Shown here: positions 1 through 6,067 of the stretch, in pieces
Numbering within the stretch: position 1 is the stretch's first letter
How the letters are laid out: the number at the start of each line of letters is the position of its first letter
From: Candidatus Cloacimonadota bacterium
Lineage (GTDB): Bacteria; Cloacimonadota; Cloacimonadia; JGIOTU-2
NCBI GenBank assembly: GCA_021158425.1
Contig: JAGGUR010000052.1
Coordinates: forward strand, 1 to 7,947
DNA: 7,947 nt
Reading direction: 5' to 3'
Made by a program: the position numbers and the translations under genes
Notes under the pieces: model-generated
What the model was told of the DNA's origin: nothing
The model's database searches: none
What the model saw: only the letters and a program-made list of their open reading frames with translations

Positions 1-73
1 GAAAAACTTGCTATAAAATTTTATAAATTAAAATTGTGTCAATTAAATAAAAGCAAAATTTTTGGAGATTAAA

Positions 74-262
74 ATGGCGCGAAAGTGTGAAATATGCGGG
101 AAAGCCCCAATGTTTGGGAAAAATAGAAGTAAGTCAGATAGAAGGACTCCACGAAGATGGAACCCAAATTTGCAACATATAAAAGTAAATGTGGATGGTG
201 TAGTTAAAAAAATGTGGGTTTGCACTCAATGTATTAAAAGCGGTAGAGTGAAAAAAGCTTAA
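74..262 (+). CDS. rpmB: 50S ribosomal protein L28
   Basis: Structural protein of the large ribosomal subunit, 62 residues, the usual size for bacterial L28. The N-terminus MARKCEICGK is typical of the family, followed by the basic stretch KSDRRTPRRWNPN that suits rRNA contact. Two CxxC pairs, CEIC at residues 5-8 and CTQC near residues 52-55, make this the zinc-binding (C+) form, as known for L28 paralogues that keep four cysteines. I chose the ATG at 74 because GGAG at 64-67 lies six bases upstream. An in-frame TTG at 62 would overlap that Shine-Dalgarno and add four residues not expected in the family. The protease gene follows on the same strand after 40 nt, so co-transcription is possible. 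I see no convincing promoter in the 73 bases before it. Confidence 0.96.
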   Translation: MARKCEICGKAPMFGKNRSKSDRRTPRRWNPNLQHIKVNVDGVVKKMWVCTQCIKSGRVKKA

Positions 263-302
263 ACATGAAGATTAAATATAAAACTCTGGAGGTATAAATA
301 AA

Positions 303-1778
303 ATGTATAAAAGAAAAACTGCAGTACTCTTATTTGTATCATTGTTTATTTTCTGTGTATATCCTCTGTTAGCATCTGTAAGTCCTGTGGTGGATGAGAC
401 AGGACATAGTCCTTTTGTGAATATTGTAAAAGATATTCGGGAAACAGTTGTTAGCATCAAAGTTGAATGGGAAGAGGAGAGTCCATACCTTGCTTTCAAG
501 TCCCCATTTCCTCTTGATGATGATTTTTTTAAGTTCTTTTTCCCACCTGAACCATCTCAACCAGATAAAAGAAAAAGAAAATTTACTGGAATGGGCTCAG
601 GTTTTATCTTCCGTCAAGATGGTAGGAAAGTTTATATCCTTACCAATAATCATGTTGTTGGGAAAAGCAAAGAGGGTAAAGTTACTGTAACACTCTTTGA
701 TAAAGAGAAATATAATGCTGAAATAATTGGTTTAGACGATAAGACTGATGTGGCAGTAATTAAAATTGAGGTAGAAAAAGCCCAAGAAGTCAATGTTGCC
801 CCATTAGGAGATTCTGATGATATTGAAGTAGGGGACTGGGTAATCGCTATTGGAAACCCATTTTCAGAGAATCTAAGTGGAACAGTTACAGTGGGCGTAG
901 TTAGTGCTAAAGGTAGAGCAGGACTATCATTTGGGAGCAAATCCCCACTTTATCAAGATTATATTCAAACAGATGCTGCTATTAATCCAGGAAACAGTGG
1001 CGGTCCACTCGTAGGTATTGATGGAAAAGTTATAGGTATTAATGCGGCAATTTCAACAGTTAGTGGTGGAAATGTTGGTATTGGATTTGCTGTTCCTATA
1101 AATATTGCAAAAACTGTAGCCAACGATTTGATTACAAAAGGTTATGTTGAAAGAGCTTATTTAGGTATTTTACCACAGGAGATTACCCCGGCTTTACAGG
1201 AAAATCTAAAACTTGCTTCATTGCAAGGAGTTATAATAGGAAAGGTAGAAAAAGATACTCCTGCAGAAAAAGCTGGATTGAAAAAAGGTGATGTTATCAT
1301 TGAATTTGATGGCAAGCCAGTTAAAAATTTAAGTAAATTCAGACTAATGGTAGCGAATTCAAAAGTCGGGGATAAGGTGGATATCAAGATTATCCGCAAA
1401 GGTAAGGAACTAATAAAAAAAGCAAAATTAGAAGCTTATCCAGAAACTTCAGTAGCAAAGAAAGAGTCTAAACAAAAAGGTACAAGTAAATGGCTCGGAA
1501 TAGAAGTTCAGGATATTGATTCTGACTTTGCAAAGCGAATGAAAATTTCTGCGGATAAAGGGGCTGTGGTTTCTAAAATAATTGTTGATTCACCAGCAGA
1601 TGAATCTGAACTTTCTGTTGGTGATGTGATTCTTGAAATTGATTATCAAGAAATTAAAGATACTGATGATTATTATTCTTTAATTGAAAATTTGAGAAAA
1701 GAAGATAAAAGTTCAATATTATTGTATGTTTTAACAGGAAAAAATTATTATCATTATGTTGCAATAAAAATCAGATAA
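303..1778 (+). CDS. htrA: HtrA/DegP-family periplasmic serine protease with two PDZ domains
   Basis: Envelope quality-control protease of 491 residues that should degrade or refold damaged exported proteins. Residues 1-24 look like a signal peptide: a KRK n-region, a hydrophobic core AVLLFVSLFIFCVYPLLA and probable cleavage after Ala24. The trypsin-like domain spans roughly residues 35-285. Its catalytic triad is complete: His117 in TNNHVV, Asp149 in KTDVAVIKI and Ser232 in GNSGGPL. An aromatic and acidic insert at about residues 55-95, ending in a KRKRK patch, occupies the place of the regulatory LA loop. PDZ1 covers about 286-380 (YLGIL then AGLKKGDVI). PDZ2 covers about 397-491 (WLGIEV then LSVGDVILEID) and is more diverged. 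The start at 303 has GGAGG at 288-292, ten bases upstream. The length and two-PDZ layout match DegP/DegQ; which paralogue it is cannot be settled here. Confidence 0.95.
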   Translation: MYKRKTAVLLFVSLFIFCVYPLLASVSPVVDETGHSPFVNIVKDIRETVVSIKVEWEEESPYLAFKSPFPLDDDFFKFFFPPEPSQPDKRKRKFTGMGSGFIFRQDGRKVYILTNNHVVGKSKEGKVTVTLFDKEKYNAEIIGLDDKTDVAVIKIEVEKAQEVNVAPLGDSDDIEVGDWVIAIGNPFSENLSGTVTVGVVSAKGRAGLSFGSKSPLYQDYIQTDAAINPGNSGGPLVGIDGKVIGINAAISTVSGGNVGIGFAVPINIAKTVANDLITKGYVERAYLGILPQEITPALQENLKLASLQGVIIGKVEKDTPAEKAGLKKGDVIIEFDGKPVKNLSKFRLMVANSKVGDKVDIKIIRKGKELIKKAKLEAYPETSVAKKESKQKGTSKWLGIEVQDIDSDFAKRMKISADKGAVVSKIIVDSPADESELSVGDVILEIDYQEIKDTDDYYSLIENLRKEDKSSILLYVLTGKNYYHYVAIKIR

Positions 1779-1816
1779 ATTGAATTTATTTTCCTAAAGT
1801 AATTTTTTTATTTTAT

Positions 1817-1844
1817 TTGTTAAAACTATCTTATTTAGTTTAAT
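1817..1844 (+). promoter_or_regulatory. Candidate sigma-70 promoter upstream of the sigma factor gene
   Basis: TTGTTA at 1817-1822 (four of six matches to the -35 consensus) is followed, after a 16-nt spacer, by TTTAAT at 1839-1844 (five of six matches to the -10). Transcription would begin near 1851 and give a leader of about 160 nt that carries two or three of the repeats listed below. The region is very AT-rich, so chance matches are likely, and there is no supporting evidence beyond the match and spacing. Confidence 0.3.
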
Positions 1845-1856
1845 TCTATTTATCAA

Positions 1857-1880
1857 TCTTGGTCAGACGCCGAGCCTGAA
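1857..1880 (+). repeat. Dispersed repeat, family B, copy 1 (diverged)
   Basis: By direct alignment this 24-nt stretch matches the segment at 6029-6052 at 19 of 24 positions (shared core GGTCAG-C-CCGAG-C-GAA). It is GC-rich against an AT-rich spacer. Here the hairpin arms are partly decayed, whereas the second copy keeps an eight-base-pair stem. It lies in the leader or spacer before the sigma factor gene. Confidence 0.55.
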
Positions 1881-1984
1881 CAGATAAGTAAAAGAAAATC
1901 GTAGAATATAACATTCATTTCAAAATATTTATGATTATATTTGCTTTTCATTCCAGAGGCGGATCCTTTAGAATTATTCAATTA

Positions 1985-2004
1985 TATCCCGATATATCGG
2001 GATA
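1985..2004. repeat. Perfect 20-nt palindrome, family A, just before the sigma factor start
   Basis: TATCCCGATATATCGGGATA equals its own reverse complement. As RNA it can form an eight-base-pair stem with a TATA loop. Its CCCGAT/ATCGGG core recurs at 2922-2936, split at 2952 and 3072, at 5972-5985 inside the tRNA, and as a partial copy at 6016-6025. The 3' arm includes GGGA at 1999-2002, the only Shine-Dalgarno-like sequence before the ATG at 2013, so the hairpin would cover it. Upstream, CAGAGGCGGATCC at 1954-1966 may be a fragment of another palindromic repeat; that is less certain. Confidence 0.75.
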
Positions 2005-2012
2005 AAACTATA

Positions 2013-2909
2013 ATGGAAAACCCTGCAGAAGATAAAGGCTTACAAAAGTATCTTTCCGATATTGCAGATATACCAACTCTTTCAAGAGAGGAAGAGAAAC
2101 AATTGATTATAAAAGCACAAAATGGTGACCAGTCCGCAATGAATAAGCTGATAGAAAGCAATCTGAAATTTGTCGTAAGAGTCGCGAGCAAGTTCCAAGA
2201 CAAAGGATTGACTCTTTCCGAACTGATTAGTGAAGGGAACATTGGGCTTATTAAAGCAATTAAAAGATTTGATGTAAAACAAAATACAAAACTTATAACC
2301 TATGCGGTATGGTGGATTCAGCAGGCTATCAGGTATGCTATTTATGAAAAGAATAGATTGATAAGGATTCCTGCAAAGGCAATATCAACTCTTAATAAGA
2401 TTGAAGATGCGAAGCAAAAACATCGTGCATCTGAAGGTGAGGAAGCAAGCCTTAAAGAGTTAGCAAAAGAGGTTAATATTAAGGAGAAAAAAGCTAAAGA
2501 TTTGATTGCTCAACAAACTGATATTATATCTCTTGATGAAATTACTTACCCAAAAGGAAATCTCAGCGGACTTAGCGAATATCCAGATGCGTTATCAAGA
2601 ATTAGTGCTCGTAAAATAACCGATACAAGCTTTGAAGAATATCAAGATGACCCTAAAAAGATTTACTATAGAAAGAAAATTAAAGAAAAAATCAATAAAA
2701 AAATTGATAAGCTTAGTCCAAGAGATGCACATATAATAAAGGAATATTTTGGATTCGGCGAAGATGATAAAGGAAAAAATTTTGCTCAAATTGCAAGAGA
2801 GTTAGGATTATCACGAGAAAGGGTTCGTCAAATTTTTAAAAAAATCTTAGAAGATTTAAGAAAAGAAGCTGTAAATGAGGTGGATATTGATTATTTATTA
2901 GGAATATAA
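2013..2909 (+). CDS. rpoD: RNA polymerase sigma-70 family factor (compact primary or group 2 type)
   Basis: Promoter-recognition subunit of RNA polymerase, 298 residues from the ATG at 2013. Region 1.1 is absent. Region 1.2 is at about residues 12-45 (YLSDIADIPTLSREEEKQLI). Region 2 runs about 46-120, with the core-binding GNIGLIKAIKRFD and the -10 recognition helix TYAVWWIQQAIRYAI, ending in RLIRIP. Region 3 is about 125-175. Region 4 is about 222-286, with the -35 helix-turn-helix FAQIARELGLSRERVRQI. This size and layout resemble the primary sigma of Bacteroidota-like bacteria, so it may be the housekeeping factor; a group 2 alternative factor is possible. The reading frame is open back to a TTG at 1941, but those 24 extra codons run through the 1985-2004 palindrome and have no family resemblance, so I start at Met 2013. 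No strong free Shine-Dalgarno is visible. Confidence 0.9.
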   Translation: MENPAEDKGLQKYLSDIADIPTLSREEEKQLIIKAQNGDQSAMNKLIESNLKFVVRVASKFQDKGLTLSELISEGNIGLIKAIKRFDVKQNTKLITYAVWWIQQAIRYAIYEKNRLIRIPAKAISTLNKIEDAKQKHRASEGEEASLKELAKEVNIKEKKAKDLIAQQTDIISLDEITYPKGNLSGLSEYPDALSRISARKITDTSFEEYQDDPKKIYYRKKIKEKINKKIDKLSPRDAHIIKEYFGFGEDDKGKNFAQIARELGLSRERVRQIFKKILEDLRKEAVNEVDIDYLLGI

Positions 2910-2921
2910 AATAATTAGTCT

Positions 2922-2936
2922 CCCCGATTTCATCGG
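2922..2936. repeat. Dispersed palindrome, family A, imperfect copy downstream of the sigma gene
   Basis: CCCCGATTTCATCGG contains the five-base-pair stem CCGAT/ATCGG around a TTC loop, 12 nt after the sigma factor stop codon. The following CAATTTT is too short a T-run for a convincing intrinsic terminator, though a weak transcription end here cannot be excluded. Confidence 0.5.
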
Positions 2937-2951
2937 ACAATTTTGCTGGTT

Positions 2952-3072
2952 CCCCGATATTTACCCTGTGTAATATTTGCTAATTTTAATTGTATGATGC
3001 TATTTTATCTATATGCATTATAATTATGAAGAAATTACTATTATCATTCTTATTACACAGGGTGAATCGGGG
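2952..3072. mobile_element. Possible MITE-like element bounded by inverted repeats
   Basis: The ends are inverted copies of each other. CCCCGAT (2952-2958) plus ACCCTGTGTAATA (2963-2975) on the left match TATTACACAGGGT (3051-3063) plus ATCGGGG (3066-3072) on the right. That is 13 and 7 exact base pairs separated by a small unequal gap (4 nt against 2 nt). The roughly 75-nt interior is AT-rich with no transposase. The outer 7-mers are the two halves of the family A palindrome, so one reading is a 101-nt element (2963-3063) inserted into such a repeat. I see no target-site duplication at either possible boundary. The alternative is a structured RNA or long hairpin that never moved. Confidence 0.4.
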
Positions 3073-3117
3073 TAAATTGAACCGTAAAGTTAAAAAGATA
3101 GAAAGTGAATAAACTTA

Positions 3118-3141
3118 TGGTTCAGGTAAATACCTGAACCA
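3118..3141. repeat. Perfect 24-nt inverted repeat upstream of valS
   Basis: The arms are TGGTTCAGGTA (3118-3128) and TACCTGAACCA (3131-3141), separated by AA. It lies 13 nt upstream of a consensus -35 hexamer at 3155 and 62 nt before the valS start. It could be an operator for a dimeric regulator, a dispersed repeat, or a hairpin. Segment 2945-2965 is complementary to 3125-3143 in two eight-base-pair blocks, which suggests a diverged second copy. Confidence 0.65.
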
Positions 3142-3154
3142 GCAGAGGCAAAAC

Positions 3155-3181
3155 TTGACAGTATTATCAAATTTATACAAG
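3155..3181 (+). promoter_or_regulatory. Candidate promoter for valS
   Basis: TTGACA at 3155-3160 is a perfect -35 hexamer. The -10 is less clear: TACAAG at 3176-3181 with a 15-nt spacer, or TATACA at 3174-3179 with 13 nt, each match four of six positions with short spacing. Transcription would start about 15-20 nt before the valS start codon and would exclude the repeats upstream. I see no T-box signature (no AGGGTGGNACCGCG-like antiterminator sequence). Confidence 0.35.
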
Positions 3182-3203
3182 TAGAACTCTATTAGGAGTT
3201 TCT

Positions 3204-5864
3204 ATGAAACAGATGAAGAAAGTCTATAATCCAAAAGAGATTGAATCAAAATGGTATAAATTCTGGCAAGAAAAAGATTTATTTAATGCAGAGATTAATC
3301 CTGAGAAAAAGCCTTATACAATTGTGATACCACCTCCAAATGTAACTGGAATTTTGCATATGGGTCATGTTTTGAATAATACATTACAGGATATTATGAT
3401 TCGTTATAAGAAGTTGCAGGGATACGAGACCTTGTGGTTACCAGGAACTGACCATGCTGGTATTGCAACTCAAAATGTAGTTGAAAGGGAATTAGCAAAT
3501 GAAGGGAAAACTCGTTACGATATTGGCAGAGAAGAACTTGTAAAACTTATCTGGAAATGGCGAGAGGAAAAGGGGGGTAGAATTATTGAACAGTTGAAGA
3601 AATTAGGAGCAAGCTGCGATTGGCGACGAGAAAGATTTACAATGGATGAAGGCCTTTCAAATGCTGTTCAGGAAGTTTTTATCCGTCTTTATCAAAAGGG
3701 ATTAATATACAAAGGGAAATATATTATAAACTGGTGCCCTCGCTGTGAAACCGCATTATCTGATGATGAGGTTGATTATGAAGAGCTGGAATCCTACCTC
3801 TGGTATATCAAATATCCAATCAAAAATAAGAAGAATGAGTTTGTGGTTGTAGCAACAACCAGACCAGAAACGATGTTGGGAGATACAGCAGTGGCAGTGA
3901 ACCCTAACGATAAAAGATATAAACATTTGATAGGGGAGAAGGTTATTATTCCGCTTGTTGAGCGAGAAGTTCCAATAATTTCTGATGATTATGTTGATAA
4001 GGAATTTGGAACAGGATGCGTAAAAGTAACTCCTGCACATGACCCAAATGATTTTAAAATAGGATTGCGTCACAATTTAGAACAGGTTTTAATTATGGAT
4101 GAAAAAGCCGTTATGAATAGAAATGCTGGTATTGACTATGAGGGAATGAATCGTTTTGAATGCAGAGAAAAGGTTGTAGAAGATTTAAAAGAAAGAAAAC
4201 TGCTTGAGAAAGTTGAGAAATATTCTCATAGTATTGGTCATTGCTATAGATGTCATACAGTTATTGAACCATATCTTTCAAATCAGTGGTTTGTAAAGAT
4301 GAAACCTTTGGCAAAGAAGGCGATTGAGGTTGTGAAAGAAGGAAAGATAAAATTTCAACCACCCCGTTGGGAAAAGGTTTATTATAATTGGATGGAAAAT
4401 ATTCATGATTGGTGTATCTCTCGCCAAATCTGGTGGGGACATCGTATTCCTGCTTATTATTGTGATAATTGTGGTAAAATGTTTGTTGCAAAACAGGCTC
4501 CTGATAAATGTACAGAGTGCAATGGAAATAAATTCACTCAAGACCCAGATGTATTGGATACATGGTTTTCTTCCTGGCTTTGGCCCTTTTCTACAATGGG
4601 ATGGCCTGAGAGAGCTAAAGAGCTTGATTATTTTTACCCAACTGATTTATTAGTTACTGCACCCGGAATTATCTTTTTCTGGGTTGCCAGAATGATAATG
4701 GCATCAATGGAATTTATTGGTAAGATTCCTTTTAAGACTGTTTTTTTACATGGTATGGTATTAGACGAACAAATGAGAAAGATGGAAAAATCTTTGGGAA
4801 ATTCTCCAGATCCGATTGATGTGATTGAAAAATTTGGTGCAGATGCTTTGCGTTTTAGTATGGTATTTAATACTCCTAAAGGCAATGATGTCGTTTATAC
4901 TGATTCTCTTGTTGAAACGGGCAGGAATTTCGCAAATAAAATTTGGAACGCTGCAAGATTCGCAATAACAAATGCAGAGAATATTGCCGGAATGCCTGAA
5001 CCAGAAAATATGAAGATAGACCTTGCTGACAGGTGGATATTACACCGATTACATACCGTTATTTATGATGTATCAAAAGCATACGATGAGTATAGATTTA
5101 ATGATGCTGCTCATATACTATACAACTTTTTCTGGAATGAATATTGTGCCTGGTATCTTGAAATCATTAAGGATAGATTTTATCATTCGGATGATATTTC
5201 AATAAAAAGAACTGCTAAATATTTGATGCTAAAGGTGTTAGATTACTCTGCAAGGATGCTTCATCCTATTATGCCTTTTATTACAGAAGAGATTTGGCAA
5301 CGAATTCAGAAATTTTGTTCTGACTCTACTGCTGAATCAATTATGCAAGTATCATTTCCAGTTGCAGACAAGGAGCAATTGTTCCCTGAAGATGCCAGGA
5401 AAATGGAGCTGATAATTAAAGTCATCACAGCAATAAGAGGGATTAGAAAAGATATGAATGTCCCTCTCAGAGAAAAAGTTGAGACCGTTATAAAGGTTGT
5501 TAAAGGTGGTAAAAGATTAATTCTTCAAGATAATCGGCATTATATAAAGATTATGGCTAAAGTATCGGATATTTATATTGGAGATGATGTTGTTAAGCCC
5601 TCAAAGTCTGCAACAGCAGTTGTTGATGATATTGAAATTTATATGCCTTTAGCTGGCGTCATTGATTTGGAAAAGGAAAGAGACCGTCTTCTGAAAAAGC
5701 TATCCAAGGTTGAAAGTAATCTGAATAATTGTGTAAAGAAACTGAATAATAAGGACTTTGTAAATAACGCACCTCAAAGTGTTGTGCAGGAGGAGAGAGA
5801 GCGAAAAGAAAATTTGGAAATTACTTCTGAAAAATTAAAAGCAAATATCTCTTTTTTAGAATAA
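3204..5864 (+). CDS. valS: Valyl-tRNA synthetase
   Basis: Cytoplasmic class I synthetase, 886 residues, the usual bacterial size, which charges tRNA-Val using ATP. The Rossmann core opens with PPPNVTGILHMGH (HIGH motif at 52-55) and GTDHAGIATQ (81-90). The CP1 editing domain, which hydrolyses Thr-tRNA-Val, carries TTRPETM (218-224), GTG at 269-271 and TPAHDPND (276-283). Cysteine pairs at 178/181 with 347/350, and at 420/423 with 436/439, look like two zinc sites. WCISRQIWWGHRIPAY follows as expected. The second ATP-binding signature reads KMEKS (526-530) instead of KMSKS. An anticodon-binding helical domain occupies about 610-760, and residues 821-886 form the C-terminal coiled coil typical of bacterial ValRS. 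The start at 3204 has AGGAG at 3194-3198, five bases upstream; Met4 would be too far from it. The IleRS and LeuRS relatives fit these motifs less well. Confidence 0.97.
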   Translation: MKQMKKVYNPKEIESKWYKFWQEKDLFNAEINPEKKPYTIVIPPPNVTGILHMGHVLNNTLQDIMIRYKKLQGYETLWLPGTDHAGIATQNVVERELANEGKTRYDIGREELVKLIWKWREEKGGRIIEQLKKLGASCDWRRERFTMDEGLSNAVQEVFIRLYQKGLIYKGKYIINWCPRCETALSDDEVDYEELESYLWYIKYPIKNKKNEFVVVATTRPETMLGDTAVAVNPNDKRYKHLIGEKVIIPLVEREVPIISDDYVDKEFGTGCVKVTPAHDPNDFKIGLRHNLEQVLIMDEKAVMNRNAGIDYEGMNRFECREKVVEDLKERKLLEKVEKYSHSIGHCYRCHTVIEPYLSNQWFVKMKPLAKKAIEVVKEGKIKFQPPRWEKVYYNWMENIHDWCISRQIWWGHRIPAYYCDNCGKMFVAKQAPDKCTECNGNKFTQDPDVLDTWFSSWLWPFSTMGWPERAKELDYFYPTDLLVTAPGIIFFWVARMIMASMEFIGKIPFKTVFLHGMVLDEQMRKMEKSLGNSPDPIDVIEKFGADALRFSMVFNTPKGNDVVYTDSLVETGRNFANKIWNAARFAITNAENIAGMPEPENMKIDLADRWILHRLHTVIYDVSKAYDEYRFNDAAHILYNFFWNEYCAWYLEIIKDRFYHSDDISIKRTAKYLMLKVLDYSARMLHPIMPFITEEIWQRIQKFCSDSTAESIMQVSFPVADKEQLFPEDARKMELIIKVITAIRGIRKDMNVPLREKVETVIKVVKGGKRLILQDNRHYIKIMAKVSDIYIGDDVVKPSKSATAVVDDIEIYMPLAGVIDLEKERDRLLKKLSKVESNLNNCVKKLNNKDFVNNAPQSVVQEERERKENLEITSEKLKANISFLE

Positions 5865-5887
5865 TCCCTGATATCTTTTTACCAACT

Positions 5888-5916
5888 TTGACAAAGTAGT
5901 AAAATGATGTTAATTT
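5888..5916 (+). promoter_or_regulatory. Candidate promoter for tRNA-Leu (and perhaps tig-clpP)
   Basis: A perfect TTGACA -35 at 5888-5893 is followed, after exactly 17 nt, by TAATTT at 5911-5916, which keeps the T, A and final T of the -10. Initiation would fall a few bases before the mature tRNA 5' end at 5927. A better-looking hexamer, TAAAAT at 5900-5905, lacks a -35 at proper distance. The -35 sits inside the short palindrome ACTTTG-A-CAAAGT (5885-5897), probably by chance. Confidence 0.45.
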
Positions 5917-5925
5917 GTTTCATGT

Positions 5926-6012
<87 letters not shown>

Positions 6013-6015
6013 CCT

Positions 6016-6025
6016 CCCGATTTAT
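6016..6025 (+). repeat. Partial family A repeat directly after the tRNA
   Basis: CCCGATTTAT is an exact 10-mer copy of 5972-5981 in the tRNA variable arm, 44 nt further on. The second half of the palindrome is missing; the sequence instead continues into the family B repeat. Confidence 0.55.
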
Positions 6026-6027
6026 TA

Positions 6028-6052
6028 GTCTCGGTCAGGCACCGAGACCGAA
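6028..6052 (+). repeat. Dispersed repeat, family B, copy 2, with a strong hairpin
   Basis: GTCTCGGT (6028-6035) and ACCGAGAC (6041-6048) are perfect inverted arms of eight base pairs around the loop CAGGC. An alternative register, CGGTC/GACCG, is also available. It matches 1857-1880 at 19 of 24 positions. No T-run follows, so it is not a standard intrinsic terminator. It ends only eight bases before the tig Shine-Dalgarno stretch and could shape tRNA/mRNA processing or ribosome access. Confidence 0.65.
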
Positions 6053-6055
6053 TTG

Positions 6056-6063
6056 AAAGGAGA
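6056..6063 (+). promoter_or_regulatory. Ribosome-binding site that sets the TTG start of tig
   Basis: AAAGGAGA is a near-perfect Shine-Dalgarno sequence. Its GGAG (6059-6062) stands five bases before TTG at 6068-6070, the ideal spacing. The in-frame TTG at 6053 lies upstream of this site and so cannot be the start it serves. Confidence 0.8.
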
Positions 6064-6067
6064 TTTC

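Noticed and set aside
1..60. Promoter for rpmB from the TATAAAAT-like string at 12-19
   Set aside because: No -35 hexamer at proper spacing is visible within the window, and the region is so AT-rich that such strings are expected by chance.
62..73. TTG start for rpmB at 62
   Set aside because: It overlaps the Shine-Dalgarno used by ATG 74 and adds residues before the conserved MARKCE N-terminus of L28.
1779..1820. Terminator after htrA
   Set aside because: There is a T-run at 1803-1809 but no stable GC-containing hairpin just before it.
1941..2012. Sigma factor starting at TTG 1941
   Set aside because: The 24 extra codons run through a palindromic repeat and have no Shine-Dalgarno or family resemblance. 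A stop codon (1932-1934) lies just before.
2910..3203. T-box riboswitch or attenuator leader peptide for valS
   Set aside because: There is no T-box antiterminator consensus and no run of valine codons in any short ORF (only one GTG and one GTT in the 28-codon frame). No terminator with a U-run precedes valS.
3756..4541. Reverse-strand open frames opposite valS and other genes
   Set aside because: They overlap strongly supported genes, lack ribosome-binding sites and show no recognisable protein features.
6028..6048. Intrinsic terminator after tRNA-Leu
   Set aside because: The stem is strong, but CGAATTGAAAGG follows rather than a T-run, and a close relative of the sequence occurs elsewhere as a repeat.
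6053..6067. Trigger factor starting at TTG 6053
   Set aside because: The strong AAAGGAGA lies downstream of it and is ideally placed for the TTG at 6068.
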